Shown here: one piece after another, positions 34,011 to 45,300 of the stretch
How the letters are laid out: each line of letters starts with the position of its first letter
Position numbering within the stretch: position 1 is the first letter of the stretch
Source of the DNA: Lucinisca nassula
Lineage: Eukaryota; Mollusca; Bivalvia; Lucinida; Lucinidae
Direction: 5' to 3'
Assembly (NCBI GenBank): GCA_963580285.1
Contig: OY757013.1
Span: forward strand, 150,179,564 to 150,243,563
Length of the DNA: 64,000 bases
Notes under the pieces: generated by a model
Database searches by the model: none
Told to the model about the DNA's origin: nothing
Seen by the model: only the letters and a program-made list of their open reading frames with translations
Program-made: the position numbers and the translations under genes

Positions 34011-34781
34011 ATACTTTTTGTCTTTTACCTTGAAATTAGAGTCTTGCCTTCTTTTCTGCATATAAACTCTCATATATTCTTTTCTTTCTGTGATGTTTTT
34101 CTTATTTATAATTTGTTTGTTCCTAATATTTTGATTTTTAGTTCTCTTTGTTCGATTTCCTGTCTTCTCTTCAAGTTTATGTTTTTGATCCTTAAAGTAT
34201 TTTCCAATAAGTGTTTCACGATTTCCATTGCTTGAATTAGCAAAAACGTCTTCTCTTGCATGTGCAATCCTTGTATGGCTTTCAGAGACCTTTCTCTTGT
34301 ATGTTACAGATTTCCAAGCATAGTCACATGAAGTGTCAGTATGACATTCAGCATGATTTTGAACATCAAATTCAGAGTTATGCTCAAGATTAGATAAATC
34401 AAAGTCTACAGGAAGAATTTCAAACTGTGCAGAAATCGAAATCATCATACTTTCAAACAACACATATAAAAATGCAACTAGATCATCTAAAGAATTGAAA
34501 GCAGCTAGTAATGATTTTCCATCCGGAACAGATAACCCATTGAAACCATGTGAATGTGAATCAAATATAAAGTATTTGCAATCTCTCTTGAACACAGAGG
34601 TACAAACTGAACCTATCATTAATAAAACACTTGAAGAACATTGTAAAGTAGTATACAATGCCTGGTGAAGAGTAGGTAAACTGGTACTGACAAACTGTTC
34701 TGTGCAAAGACCTGTTACAACTGCAGATGTTTTCACAACAACTTCTTTGTTTAAAATTGAAACTAATTTGAAGTTCATCAA
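33891..34781 (-). pseudogene. Helentron: second half of protease-like region and basic repeats
   Basis: 296 codons. Residues 50-125 include VLLMIGSVCTSVFK, YFIFDSHSHGFNG and a hydrophobic stretch to VAFLYVLFESM. The D-x-H in FDSHSHG would supply the histidine and acidic partner for the cysteine in the preceding segment, as in papain-like deubiquitinases of the herpesvirus tegument type (C76). The rest is Lys/Arg-rich linker ending in the 21-residue repeats. It overlaps the preceding ORF in another frame because of a one-base shift near 34770. The protease call is moderate, being based on motif spacing alone. Confidence 0.6.
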
Positions 34782-35643
34782 AGCAAAGTAACTTACTTTT
34801 GAATTTACCTTTTGCCTTTAATTCATCTATGATCTTATTATACAGACGATCTCCAGCTAAAAGAATATTGTCTAGATCTGTACTACAAGAAATGTCTGAG
34901 TATGCTGCATATATTAATAAACAAAGTGCATTTGCAGTGCACTGACATCCTCTGGACTCACTGCTAAATATTTCAGAACCTTGATGAAAAGATCCCAGTT
35001 CAAATTTGACAGAGTTAAATGGACCATTAGAAGGCTTCCATAGCATTGTATCAGTTTGTTCTGTTAAAGGAAATGCAGTGTGCATAATTTCTTCATCAAT
35101 TTGTGTAGAGCTTGACAATACAGTGTTTGTAATCTCTATTGGTGAATGGATTTTGGTATTTTGTACTAGCTGTTTTCTGCTATCATTGTAATCTGTACTT
35201 TGCAAAACTTCGGAATTTCGTACTGGTTGTTTTCTGTTAATATCTTTTTCATCTGTATTTTGCAAAACTGAGGCAAAAGGTTTTTCCATATCTTTGTCAA
35301 TTGTACTTTTCATATCTATATCAATTGTACTTTTCATATTTTTGTCTTTTGTACTATTCATAACTAAAGCATCAGATGATACGCTGAGGCAGGTCATACC
35401 CACATCTGAAGTATCTAGAGACCCTGCGTCAGATGACACTTTGGGGCAGGTCATACCCCCATCTGACAAACTATCTGACCCTGGCACAGATGTCCCCATC
35501 GCTACAAGCGATTGGAGCTTAGATCCTCCATGATCTGTGAGGGGGGTCAGGCCCACATCTGCGAAAATTAACCCTGGGCTGCTACCATTAGCCCTCATCA
35601 CTGTCTTTGCCAATGACTTCTTCCAGGTCTTTTTACGTGGCAT
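34561..35643 (-). pseudogene. Helentron N-terminus with candidate catalytic cysteine
   Basis: 360 codons from ATG 35643 (MPRKKTWKKS). The first ~190 residues are low-complexity and include near-duplicate MTCPKVSSDA / MTCLSVSSDA and MKSTIDKD repeats. From about residue 205, VKFELGSFHQGSEIF leads to SRGCQCTANALCLLIYA, with a Q-C pair that fits the oxyanion Gln and nucleophile Cys of C76/OTU-like proteases. The true frame switches near 34770 to the next ORF; residues after about 300 here are out-of-frame sequence. There is no signal peptide. In related Helitrons OTU-type proteases occupy the equivalent place. A role in processing the long polyprotein or removing ubiquitin is speculation. Confidence 0.6.
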
Positions 35644-35833
35644 GACTCAACCTGAAACATACAGAAGTAGGTGTCCTCTTTAAATGGAAATTTAAGGGGG
35701 ATTGGTATATTTGAAACTTAATCTAAATCATGGTTATACTAGATGAGGTTTTGTAAAACAGAATGTTTTTTTTTGCACTGGCTTTGGGTAATTTGACAAG
35801 ATAATCAGTAAAACAATATGATAGCCCTACAGA

Positions 35834-36616
35834 CTTCACTACCGCTGGTGTGTGGGAATGTGTGGCGGCGTAACAACGTATCCCTGCCCTACATCATAGT
35901 GTAGATTATATTTTCTTGTTCTTTGGGATCATTGGTTCCATTGTGGAATTTTGAAAATATCTGAGGGTCACTGATGAGGCCTAATTGGCCGAAACTAGCT
36001 AGTCTGGCCCAGAAAACATGTACACTCCATATTTTTCACTTCTGTGGTGTATTCCTTGCTTCCAAAGGGTAACCCTTTTATAGAACATAGTTAACTTCAC
36101 TACAGCTGGTGTGTGGGAATGTGTGGCGACGGTAAAACGTATCCCTGCCCTACATCATAGTGTAGATTATATTTTCTTGTCCTTTGGGATCATTGATTCC
36201 ATTGTGGAATTTTGAAAATATCTGAGGGTCACTGATGAGGCCTAATTGGCCGAAACTAGCTAGTCTGGCCCAGAAAACATGTACACTCCATATTTTTCAC
36301 TTCTGTGGTGTATTCCTTGCTTCCAAAGGATAACCCTATTATAGAACATATTTAACTTCACTACAGCTGGTGTGTGGGAATGTTTGGCGGCGGTAAAACG
36401 TTCCCCTGCCCTACATCATAGTGTAGATTATATTTTCTTGTCCTTTGGGATCATTGATTCCATTGTGGAATTTTGAAAATTTCTGAGGGTCACTGATGAG
36501 GCCTAATTGGCCGAAACTAGCTAGTCTGGCCCAGAAAACATGTACACTCCATATCTTTCACTTCTGTGGTGTATTCCTTGCTTCCAAAGGATAACCCTAT
36601 TATAGAACATATTTCA
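35834..36616. repeat. 261-bp tandem repeat, three copies, 5' of the Helentron
   Basis: The landmark cttcactac(c/a)gctgg starts at 35834, 36095 and 36356. Copies are more than 95% alike by eye. Each contains gaggcctaattggccg (a palindrome-rich segment) and ctagctagtctgg. Tandem repeats in the non-coding 5' or 3' flanks are usual in Helentrons, so these probably belong to the element. 36620-37085 holds no recognised feature. Confidence 0.85.
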
Positions 36617-37084
36617 CATGATTGTGTAAAGTTTCAATCAAGTGCTTTTAATAGGAGACATAAATCCAGCTGAAAAGCTGACTAATAAAAAGTGTAATCC
36701 ACAGTGGAAGATGAGGGGAGGGTTGGAGCCCTGTAAAACCAGTTTAAACACCCAGGCATTATTACTAGCCATCCCAGGGTGTCCCAGCAGTCATTCTTTT
36801 GCGAATGCACAGTTCGTTCATGTTTGGTCTATTTTGGTGTGTGTCCCCATGTCACTTTCTTAAGGTGACTTGAGATGGCTGCATTCTTAGATTGTTGCAT
36901 CCTGAGTGACCTTTTCTTAACCAGTTTGTACTTTCATTGCAGTTTCATTTGTTTTATGTTTGCTGTTGTTCAATTATTGTATGTTTTAATATTTCAACAC
37001 TTATGTGTGTCCAAATTATTTTATTCAGTAAAGGTTAAAGAGTTACTACCTATTTTGGAAAGAACTGTTTTTATTGTTTGTTTT

Positions 37085-37345
37085 GATGGCCCATTCAAAT
37101 CAATTTAAGTTATTTCTTATCCAGTCAGTTTACCTTACCACACTTCAAGGGTGCCTTATACATCAGGGGTACTGGTATAGTGCATATTCTTTGAACAGAA
37201 ACTTATAACTGCTCTTCTTGAATCAGGGGAAGGGAGGCAATGAACATTATTCACAAATGAATGTTGCCAACTGTTGCAGATATCTACACTGCGAACTCCT
37301 GATCACCAGTCATACAGGCATCCCACTAAGCTACCAAGGGCAGCC
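37085..37345 (-). repeat. SINE family C, degraded
   Basis: Minus-strand copy with head-side caccagtcatacaggcatcc / gctaccaa and middle cttcttgaatcaggggaag. The A and B boxes are mutated. Confidence 0.7.
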
Positions 37346-37429
37346 GGTTAAAGAGCTGCTAATTGGGCTTGTTGCCTGTAATTTATTTGCTTGCTTAGAA
37401 GTGTCTGTTCATCTTTCCCTTGAATGTTT

Positions 37430-37745
37430 GGGATAGGCTTTGTGGCCCTGTAAAATAGATTTAAGTCCCCCAGTGGAGTTTGTTTCACTGACCTTCCAAA
37501 GCGGTTCTTCTCTCGCAGTTTATTTTTGTTAAGGTTTGTCTTTGACTGTTTGTATCCCTTATATTGTTTTGTTTTAGATAGCCAATTGGCCATTTTGTGG
37601 GAAAGTAACTGTCCTTTTGGCTTTCTGCTATTGATGTTTCCATTAGGGTCTGATGTTTCATGGATGTGTTTCTTTCCCTTTGGTGTCTCTGAAGGGTTAA
37701 TTGTATCAATTCCTGATCATTGCCTTCACTTCTATTTTGGGGACT
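37430..37745 (+). repeat. Dispersed repeat, same family as 32150-32459
   Basis: Shared landmarks are ttaagtccccc, agtggagtttgtttcactga, ccattttgtgggaaagtaac and tttccctttggtgtc. Open frames on either strand lack any recognisable domain. Class unknown. Confidence 0.7.
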
Positions 37746-37894
37746 GCTTCAATCAGTACCTGAAGTATCTTTACACCTGATTAAAATACTTTTCTAGGGG
37801 TTCTGCAGACAGGCATTAATTTGTAAAACAAAGGAACAGAGTTGATAAAAAAGGTTCAGTTATTATTATTCTTTGATACTTCACTACCTTTCAA

Positions 37895-38100
37895 GTAAAC
37901 CGCTTAGAGGTTCTAAGCCTGTCCAGGAACCGTGGTGTGAGGCGGACCATCCATGCTAATAAACCCTATTGGTTTCATTGGGCGACAGGGCTTGAGATGT
38001 CATTTCATCTCAATGTCGGGTGAAAGTCATACAAAATTGGAAGCGACGTCTCCAAAATGACCTTTACAGTGTTGACGGGGACGGTAAACCTCAAATCAAA
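37895..38100 (+). repeat. SINE family B, 5'-truncated, later interrupted
   Basis: Target duplication actacctttcaa is perfect at 37883-37894 and 38898-38909. The right copy lies beyond an inserted Helentron-like element, so the SINE tail is split at 38100 and its last bases (aaacaaa) are at 38891-38897. The 5' end is missing from gtaaaccgc on, typical of incomplete reverse transcription. Confidence 0.9.
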
Positions 38101-38889
38101 CAAGAATTCCGCCGAAGGCTATGTCGCGCCTGTGGGGGCGCAAAGTCACCCAACCATGATATGTAGGTCAAGGTCAAACATAGATGCTTGCACAAAAGTT
38201 TCCATTCTTAAATGCAAGCTTGTACCAAGTATCATTAATGTAGATCCTATAGTTCTTGAGAAATAAACTTGACCATTAGGGTGAACTCAAGGGTGGTCGC
38301 AATATTTTACAAAGTCAGTGAACCATGAAATATAAGTCAATGTCAAATATGCATGCTTGCATTTAAGTTACCATACCTTGATACAAGTTTGTACCAAGTA
38401 TCATTAATGAAGCTCTTATAGTTCTTGAGAAATAAACTTGAACCTCAGGGTAAACGCTAGGGTGGTCGCAATATTTTACAAAGTCAGTGAACCATGAAAT
38501 GTAGGTCAAGGTCAAATATGGATGCTTGCATGTAAGTTGTCATCCCAAGATACAAGTTTGTACCAAGTATCATTAATGAAGCTCTTATAGTTCTTGAGAA
38601 ATAAACTTGAACCTCAGGGTGAACGCTAGGGTGGTCGCAATATTTTACAAAGTCAGTGAACCATGAAATGTAGGTCAATGTCAAATATGGATGCTTGCAT
38701 GTAAGCTGTCATCCCCAGATACAAGTTTGTACCAAGTATCATTAATGAAGCTCTTATAGTTCTTGAGAAATAAACTTGAACCTCAGGGTGAACGCTAGGG
38801 TGGTCGCAAATGTTGACGCCTTGACAAACGGACAGACGGACGAAAAACCGGGCGCCTATATCGCGCCATGCTAATAGCAGGCGCGACAA
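38101..38889 (-). mobile_element. Helentron-like element inserted in a SINE tail
   Basis: The minus-strand 5' end tgtcgcgcctgctattagc has its inverse acaggcgcgaca just inside the 3' end, followed by hairpin gccttcggc and the end ggaattcttg before TTTG. The core is four ~170-bp units (gtgaaccatgaaat recurs near 38317, 38486, 38656). A cggacagacggac stretch lies next to the 5' end. It interrupts the SINE tail between T residues. 38910-39450 is AT-rich with no recognised feature. Confidence 0.8.
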
Positions 38890-39453
38890 CAAACAAAACT
38901 ACCTTTCAATGTCCTCCAACTTTTTTTCTTTATTGAAGTAAAAGTAACATTGACCTCCTGTCTCAAACACAATAGCATTACACATTACTGACAACTTGAA
39001 TCAATTTATCAACATGCAATATTTAGACTTTTCATGTTAATAATAATGCAACCACTGTCTCCATTCTTTTGGCACTGATTAAGCAAACTATTCTTCCATC
39101 AAACAAAAGGTGTGATCCACTCTGATTCTGCCAAATCATATAGCCATTATTTTTTTTCTTCATTAAATAAATGATCATTTACCTTGGAATACAGTGATGC
39201 GTTATTCAAGGACAGTCTTTTACTCTGTTTACACAGTACACTAGTCTCTTTTCAAAACAACAAACACTGTCTACTTATGTAGCTATCAAACATATAGTTA
39301 TCACTCTGTCAATTTTATCAAAACACAATATTAATGTTCTTTTCCCACAAATCTTGTTGATACTACAAGAAAAGGAAAACTTTATTAGTCAATGTTGTAG
39401 AAACAAACAATTTTTTGAACATTCTAAAAAAAACTGTTCAAATAAATTAAGAA

Positions 39454-40409
39454 CAAGATGTGTTTGTGAAACACGAACATGTCCCCGGGCATGGTCATTT
39501 TTTTTCAAAGTTGGTCACAGTTCAAAGTCAAGGTCACAGGTCAAGATTTTTGGTTTCAGTGGGAAGCCCTTGGCACAAGGAACTTGCATGCCAAATATGA
39601 AGGCTCTATCTTAAATGGTTTGAAAGTTATGAACAATAATATTTTTTTTAAAGTAGGTCAAGGTCACAGGTCAAAAAGTTTTGCATGAATGTAAGCTCTT
39701 GTCACAAAGAAACTACATGCCAAATATGAAAGCTCTATCATAAACGGTTCGAAAGTTATGACCAAAATGTTAATTTTTCTTTTAAGTAGGTCAAAGGTCA
39801 AGGTCACAGGTCAAAAGTTTTGCATGAATGTAAAGCTCTTGTTACAAGGAACCTACATGCCAAATATGAAGGCTGTATCTCAAACGGTTCAAAAGTTATG
39901 ACCATTGTTAACTTTGTCTTTTATGTAGGTCAAAGGTCAAGGTCACAGGTCAAAAATTTTTGTGTGAATGTAAAGCTCTTGTCACAAGGAACCTGCATGC
40001 AAAATATTATGCTGTATCTCAAATGGTTCAAAAGTTATGACCAAAATGTTATTTTTTATTTTAAGTAGGTCAATGGTCAAGGTCACAGGTAATTTTTTTT
40101 TGCATGAATGTAAAGCTTTTGTCACAAGGAACATACATGCCAAATATGAAGGCTGTATCCCAAGCGGTTCAAAAGTTAAGACCAATGTTATTTTTTTCTT
40201 TTAAGTAGGTCAAAGGTCAAGGTCACAGGTCAATTTTTTTGCATGAATGTGAAGCTCTTGTCACAAGGAACGTTCATGCCAAATATGAATACTCTATCTT
40301 CAATGGTTCAAAAATTATGACCAATGTTAAAGTTGTCCACGTACAAACCAACAAACAAACAGATAGGGCAAAAAACAATAATGTCTCCGCAATCACTACT
40401 GAGGACATA
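39454..40409 (-). mobile_element. Helentron-like element, ~139-bp units
   Basis: The minus-strand 3' end has ggggacat, hairpin gtgtttcacaaacac, then atcttg before TT. The 5' end starts atgtcctcagtag, whose first bases are the inverse of ggggacat. About seven units contain aggtcaaggtcacaggtcaa and catgccaaatatgaagg. 40410-41090 has nothing firmly recognised. Confidence 0.75.
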
Positions 40410-41094
40410 AAAATAAAGTTTAAAAAAATTCTAATTTATAGCTAAATACCATTACAAATATCACAGTGATTTTAACCTCAAATCTATAAAGGTATTTAAT
40501 ATGAAATTAATAAATAATTTTCATTATATTTATATATTAAGTAGATTAGGTTTGTGTATGGCCTACACATTTCTTGAAATTGTCATTCATTGAACAGTGA
40601 AAAAGATGACAAAGTATTATAATATGTCTCCCCACCGGGAGCATAAAAACATGATCAGCAAGGCGGTTTTAATCCAGGAAGAGACCCTCTATGCACAGAT
40701 GAAGGTATTACAACAGGCAAAATGGAGTGTTAATTTTGTGTATCTTTGAAACCAACAAGATCTATCATGAAAAGTCATTAATAACTCACACATTGTTCTG
40801 TCACAGGATGGTATGAGTTATATAAAGGCAATGAATTTATGTTCTTTTTTTACTGTTTTGTCCTTGACCTGGGTACATGGCATCTAACAGCTGCACTCTG
40901 CAGATTCTGCATAAATGGTGAACATCTTATACAAGTTTCATGAAAATTGTAAATCTTCAGATGGTATAGGAAATTTGAAAGTTTTACAAAATGTCTACAG
41001 ATGGACCAAACAACCTTCATCTTTCTTACCTGGTACGTCTGCAATCACCCCTTTTGAGGATATTTATTGTTAGTGTTCATTTCAGATGAAAACA

Positions 41095-41428
41095 TTTGTG
41101 TATTTGTTTTGGAGTTTTATGGCCCAGCCAACACTAGGTCATTTTTGAGCCAGTCAGTTTAACCACACTTCCCAGACAGGCTTATACATAAAAGGTAAAC
41201 CAGTGCAGTGCACATTCTTTAGCCAGAAACTGACAGCTGCCCTTCTTGAATAAGCAAAAGGAAGAGAAAGACTGGAAAAGATTTCCTGATAAATTTCCAC
41301 TATAGATCTTAAAAAAGATTTCATGATCAATCTTTGCAAATGGATGTTGCAACACCTTCAGGTATCGAACCTGTGACCTCCTGATAACCAGTCTGGAGAG
41401 CATCCAACAGAGACACCACGGCCGGCTC
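41095..41428 (-). repeat. SINE family C with internal duplication
   Basis: Minus-strand copy ending in a head with acaccacggccggc and tcgaacctgtgacctc (B box). The middle carries ttcttgaataagcaaaagg and two versions of the gaaaagattt.c.tgat segment (41277-41300 and 41310-41335). The second reads gatttcatgatcaatc, the target sequence used to reconstruct the Polinton duplication. Confidence 0.8.
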
Positions 41429-41667
41429 AAATGAACTAGTTTTATAAGATAAACTATCATTAATATTATAAAGCCACAATAAACAATATCCTGGGTACGA
41501 CTATAAACGACAATAATATTGCTCTTCACCAAGCTGTAAACTAGATCTTCATCGATTTGAAATGATGCATGGAATCTGAAAAAAAAAAAATTCATCAAAG
41601 TGTCAATATTATCAAAACAACTGTTATCATTACCTTCAATTTCGTTTTCTATTACTACACAAGTATA

Positions 41668-41930
41668 GTAGTCGCAGATAAGATTGACTAGGCTGAGCTA
41701 TCATTTGTACCTGCCTTAGGAATATCCCATTAACAAAAAGGTAAATCAAGTCACCCGATTGTGTGAATTCATCTGTAACATAAGCATAGCTGTGGCGTAT
41801 AAGACCATTTCGTCCGCTTGTAGAAAGCGTGCGAAAGGCACTCCACCGAATCTTCTGGTGGACTCAGCGAATTTGACATATATTGACAACACGTGAATAG
41901 CTCCGCCTAGTCAATCTTACCTGCGACTAC
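41668..41930. mobile_element. 263-bp TA-flanked MITE, copy 2
   Basis: Same family as 2692-2953, with matching ~36-bp ends and TA on both sides (41666-41667 and 41931-41932). Confidence 0.85.
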
Positions 41931-42066
41931 TATAGACTGATCCAATGTTTTGACATGTGACCTTGTTTACTTGTCACTGCGCATGCGCAAAACTATTTTT
42001 CCATTTGATAGAGATCTTTCGTGGTTGGCAAAAAGCCGCTGGTTCCATATAAACACGCACCAAATT

Positions 42067-42338
42067 TCGGCCCCCACCCATCGGGGCTTAAAGAGCTTAA
42101 TCTGACCCACACACGAGTACTGGTAAACTGCTTAGTGGATCTAAGCCTGCCCAGGCAAGCGGTGTGAGTGTCGGACCGTCCATGCTTATAAACCCTATTG
42201 GTTTCATTGGGCAAAGGGGCATGAGATGTCATTTCATCTCAATGTCGGGAAAAAGTCCCACAAAATTGGAAGCAACGTCTCCAAAATGACCTTTACAGTG
42301 TTGACACGGACGTAAAACCTCAAATCAAAGAAACAAAC
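42067..42338 (+). repeat. SINE family B
   Basis: From cccccacccatcggggc to cgtaaaacctcaaatcaaag. It is diverged, and the target duplication is uncertain (caccaaat on both sides may be coincidence with the array that follows). Confidence 0.8.
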
Positions 42339-42339
42339 A

Positions 42340-45300
42340 CACCAAATATCAAAGAGCTTGGCCTTGTGGCTTCAGAGGAGAAGATTATTTAAGATTTTTC
42401 CTGTATAAGTCAATGTAAAACTAAAGGGGCCCCAGGGCGGTGGGATTTTTTGCCCCAGGGCTATAGTTTGAACAGTCTTGATTTAGGTCCACTAGATGAA
42501 GCTTCACACCAAATATCAAAGACCTGAGCCTAGTGGTTTCAGAGAAGAAGATTTTTTAAAGATTTTTCCTACATAAGTTAATGTAAAACCAAAGGGCCCA
42601 GCATGGGGGGGGGGGCATTTTTGGCGCAAGGGCTATAATTTGAACAATCATGGCAGAGGTCCACTAGATGAAGCTACACACCAAATATAAAGGAGCTGGG
42701 CCTTGTGGTTTCTGAGGAGAAGATTTTTTAAGACTGTTCCTAAAAAGTCAATGTAAAACTAAACTGGCCCCGGGGCAGGGGGACTTTTGGCCCCAGGGCT
42801 TTAATGTAAATAGTCTTGATAGAGGTCCACTAGATGAAGCTTCACACCAAATATCAAAGACCTAGGCCTTGGGGTTTCAGATAAGAACACTTTTTTAAGA
42901 TTTTTCCTATATAAGTTAATGTAAAACCAAAGGGCCTCGCATCGGAGGCATTTTTGGCAAAAGGGCTATAATTTGAACAATCTTGGTAGAGGTTCACTAG
43001 ATGAAGCTACACACCAAATATCAAAGACCTGAGCCTTCTGGTTTCAGACAAGAAGATTTTTAAAGGTTTTCCCTATATAAGTCTATGTAAAACTAAAAGG
43101 GCCCCGGAGTGGGGGGCATTTTTGGCCCCAGGGCTATAATTTGAATAGTCGTGGTAGAGGTCCAGTAGATGAAGCTACACACCAAATATCAAAGACCTGG
43201 GCCTTGTGGTTTCAGCGGAGAAGATATTTTAAGATTTTTCCTATATAAGTCAATGTAAAACCAAGGGGTGCCAGGGCGGGGGTATTTTTGGCCCAAGGGC
43301 TATAATTTGAACAATCGTGGTGGAGATCTAGTAGAGGAAGCTACACACCAAATATCAAAGACCTGGGCCTTGTGGTTTTAGAGGAGAAGATATTTTAAGA
43401 TTTTTCCTATATAAGTCAATGTAAAACCAAGGGGTCCCGGGGCGGGGGTATCTTTTGCCCCAGGGCTATAATTTGGACAATCCTGATAGAGGTCCACAAG
43501 ACGAAGCTTCATACCAAATATCAAACACCTGAGCCTTCTGGTTTCAGACAAGAAGACTTTTAAAGCTTTTCTCTATGTAAGTCTATGTAAAACCAAAGGG
43601 CACCGGGCCGGGACATTTTGCGCCCCAGGATTATAATTTGAACAATCTTGGTAGAGGTCCACTAGATGAAGCTACACACCAAATATCGAACTCTTGGGCC
43701 TTGGGGTTTCAGAGAAGAAGATTTTTTTAAGTTTTCATTAAAAACATCTATTTTTGGCTCCTGTGACCTTGATGTGCAATGGACCGGAACCATTTGAACA
43801 ACTTTGAAAGGGGACGACCTAAGGATCATTCCTGTGAAGTTTGGTCAAAATCCGATCAGTGGTTTAGGAGGAGATGTCCTTTGAAGAAATTGTTTACGGA
43901 CGGACGGATGCACGGACGACGGACGAAAAGTGATCACAAAAGCTCACCTCGTCATTACATGACAGGTGAGCTAATAAAACTATGCAAAACCAAAGGGCCC
44001 CGGGGCAGGGGCTATAATTTGAACAATCTTGGTAGAGGTCCACTAGATGAAGCTCCATACAAAATATCAAAGACATGGGCCTTGTGGTTTCAGAGAAGAA
44101 GATTTTTAAAGATTTCCCTATATAAGTCTATGAAAAACCAAAGGGTCTCAGGGCAGGGGCATTTTTGGCCCCAGGGCTATAATTTGAACAATCTTGATAG
44201 AGGTCCACTAGATGAAATTTCACACCAAATATCAAAGACCTAGGCCTAGTGGTTTCACAGAAGAAGATTTTTTAAAGATTTTCCCTTTATAAGTCTATGT
44301 AAAACCAAAGGGCCCCCGAGACAGGGGTGTTTTTGGTCTCAGGGCTATAATTTGAACAATCTTGGTAGAGGTCCACTAGATGAAGCTTCATACCAAATAT
44401 CAAAGACCTAGGTTTTCTGGTTTCAGAGAAGAAGATTTTTCAGGATTTTCCCTACATATAAGTCTATGTAATACCAAAGGGCCCCAGTGGGGGCATTTTT
44501 GGCCCCAGGGCTAAAACTGAACAATCTTGGTAGGGGTCCACAAGATTAAGCTTCATACCAAATATCAAAGACCTAGGCCTTGTGGTTTCAGAGAAAAAGA
44601 TTTTTCAAGATTTTCCCTAAATAAGTCTATGTAAAACCAAAGGGCCCTGGAGCGGATGCATTTTGGCCCCAGGGCTATAATTTGAACAATCTTAGTAGGG
44701 GTCCACCAGGTGAAGCTTCATACCAAATATCAAAGAACTGGACCTTGTGGTTTCAGAGAAGAAGATTTTTAAAGATTTTCCCTATAGAAGTCATGTAAAC
44801 CCAAAGGGCCCAAGAGCGGGGGCAATTTTGGCCCCAGCACTATAATTTGAACAATCTTGGTAGGGGTCCACTAGGTGAAGCTTCATACTAAATATCAAAG
44901 ACCTGGGCCTTGTGGTTTCAGAGAAGATTTTTAAAGATTTTCCCTATATAAGCCTAAGTAAAACCAAAAGGCCCAGGTGGGTGGGGGGTGGGGGGGGGGC
45001 TGGGCCTTGTGGGGTGAAGCTTCATACCAAATATCAAAGACATGGGCCTTACGGTTTGAGAGAAGAAAATTTTTAAATATTTTCCCTATATAAGCCCATG
45101 TAAAACCATAGGGCCCGAGAGCGGGGGCATATTTGACCCCAGCACTATAATTTGAACAATCTTGGTAGGGGTCCACTAGATGAAGCTTCATATCAAATAT
45201 CAAAGACCTAGGCCTTGAGGTTTCAGAGAAGAAGATTTTTAAAGATTTTCCCTATATAAGCCCATGTAAAACCAAAGGGCCCCGGGGCAGGGGCATATTG

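Larger units (their letters stand above)
26955..36620 (-). mobile_element. Autonomous-type Helentron (Helitron2), degenerate
   Basis: Five reading segments on the minus strand together have the order protease-like region, basic repeats, Helitron N-terminal domain, HUH Rep, PIF1 helicase, endonuclease. The endonuclease at the C-terminus distinguishes Helentrons from canonical Helitrons. At the 5' side are three tandem 261-bp units. The exact termini are not found; the limits given are those of coding sequence plus the 5' tandem. Disruptions are frameshifts near 34770 and 28300, slippage in the coding repeat near 33830-33910, and an inserted repeat at about 31560-32459. Confidence 0.85.

Noticed and set aside
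43779..45203. ORFs of 90-154 codons
   Set aside because: They are formed by the ~168-bp array and repeat the same residues each unit; no domain.
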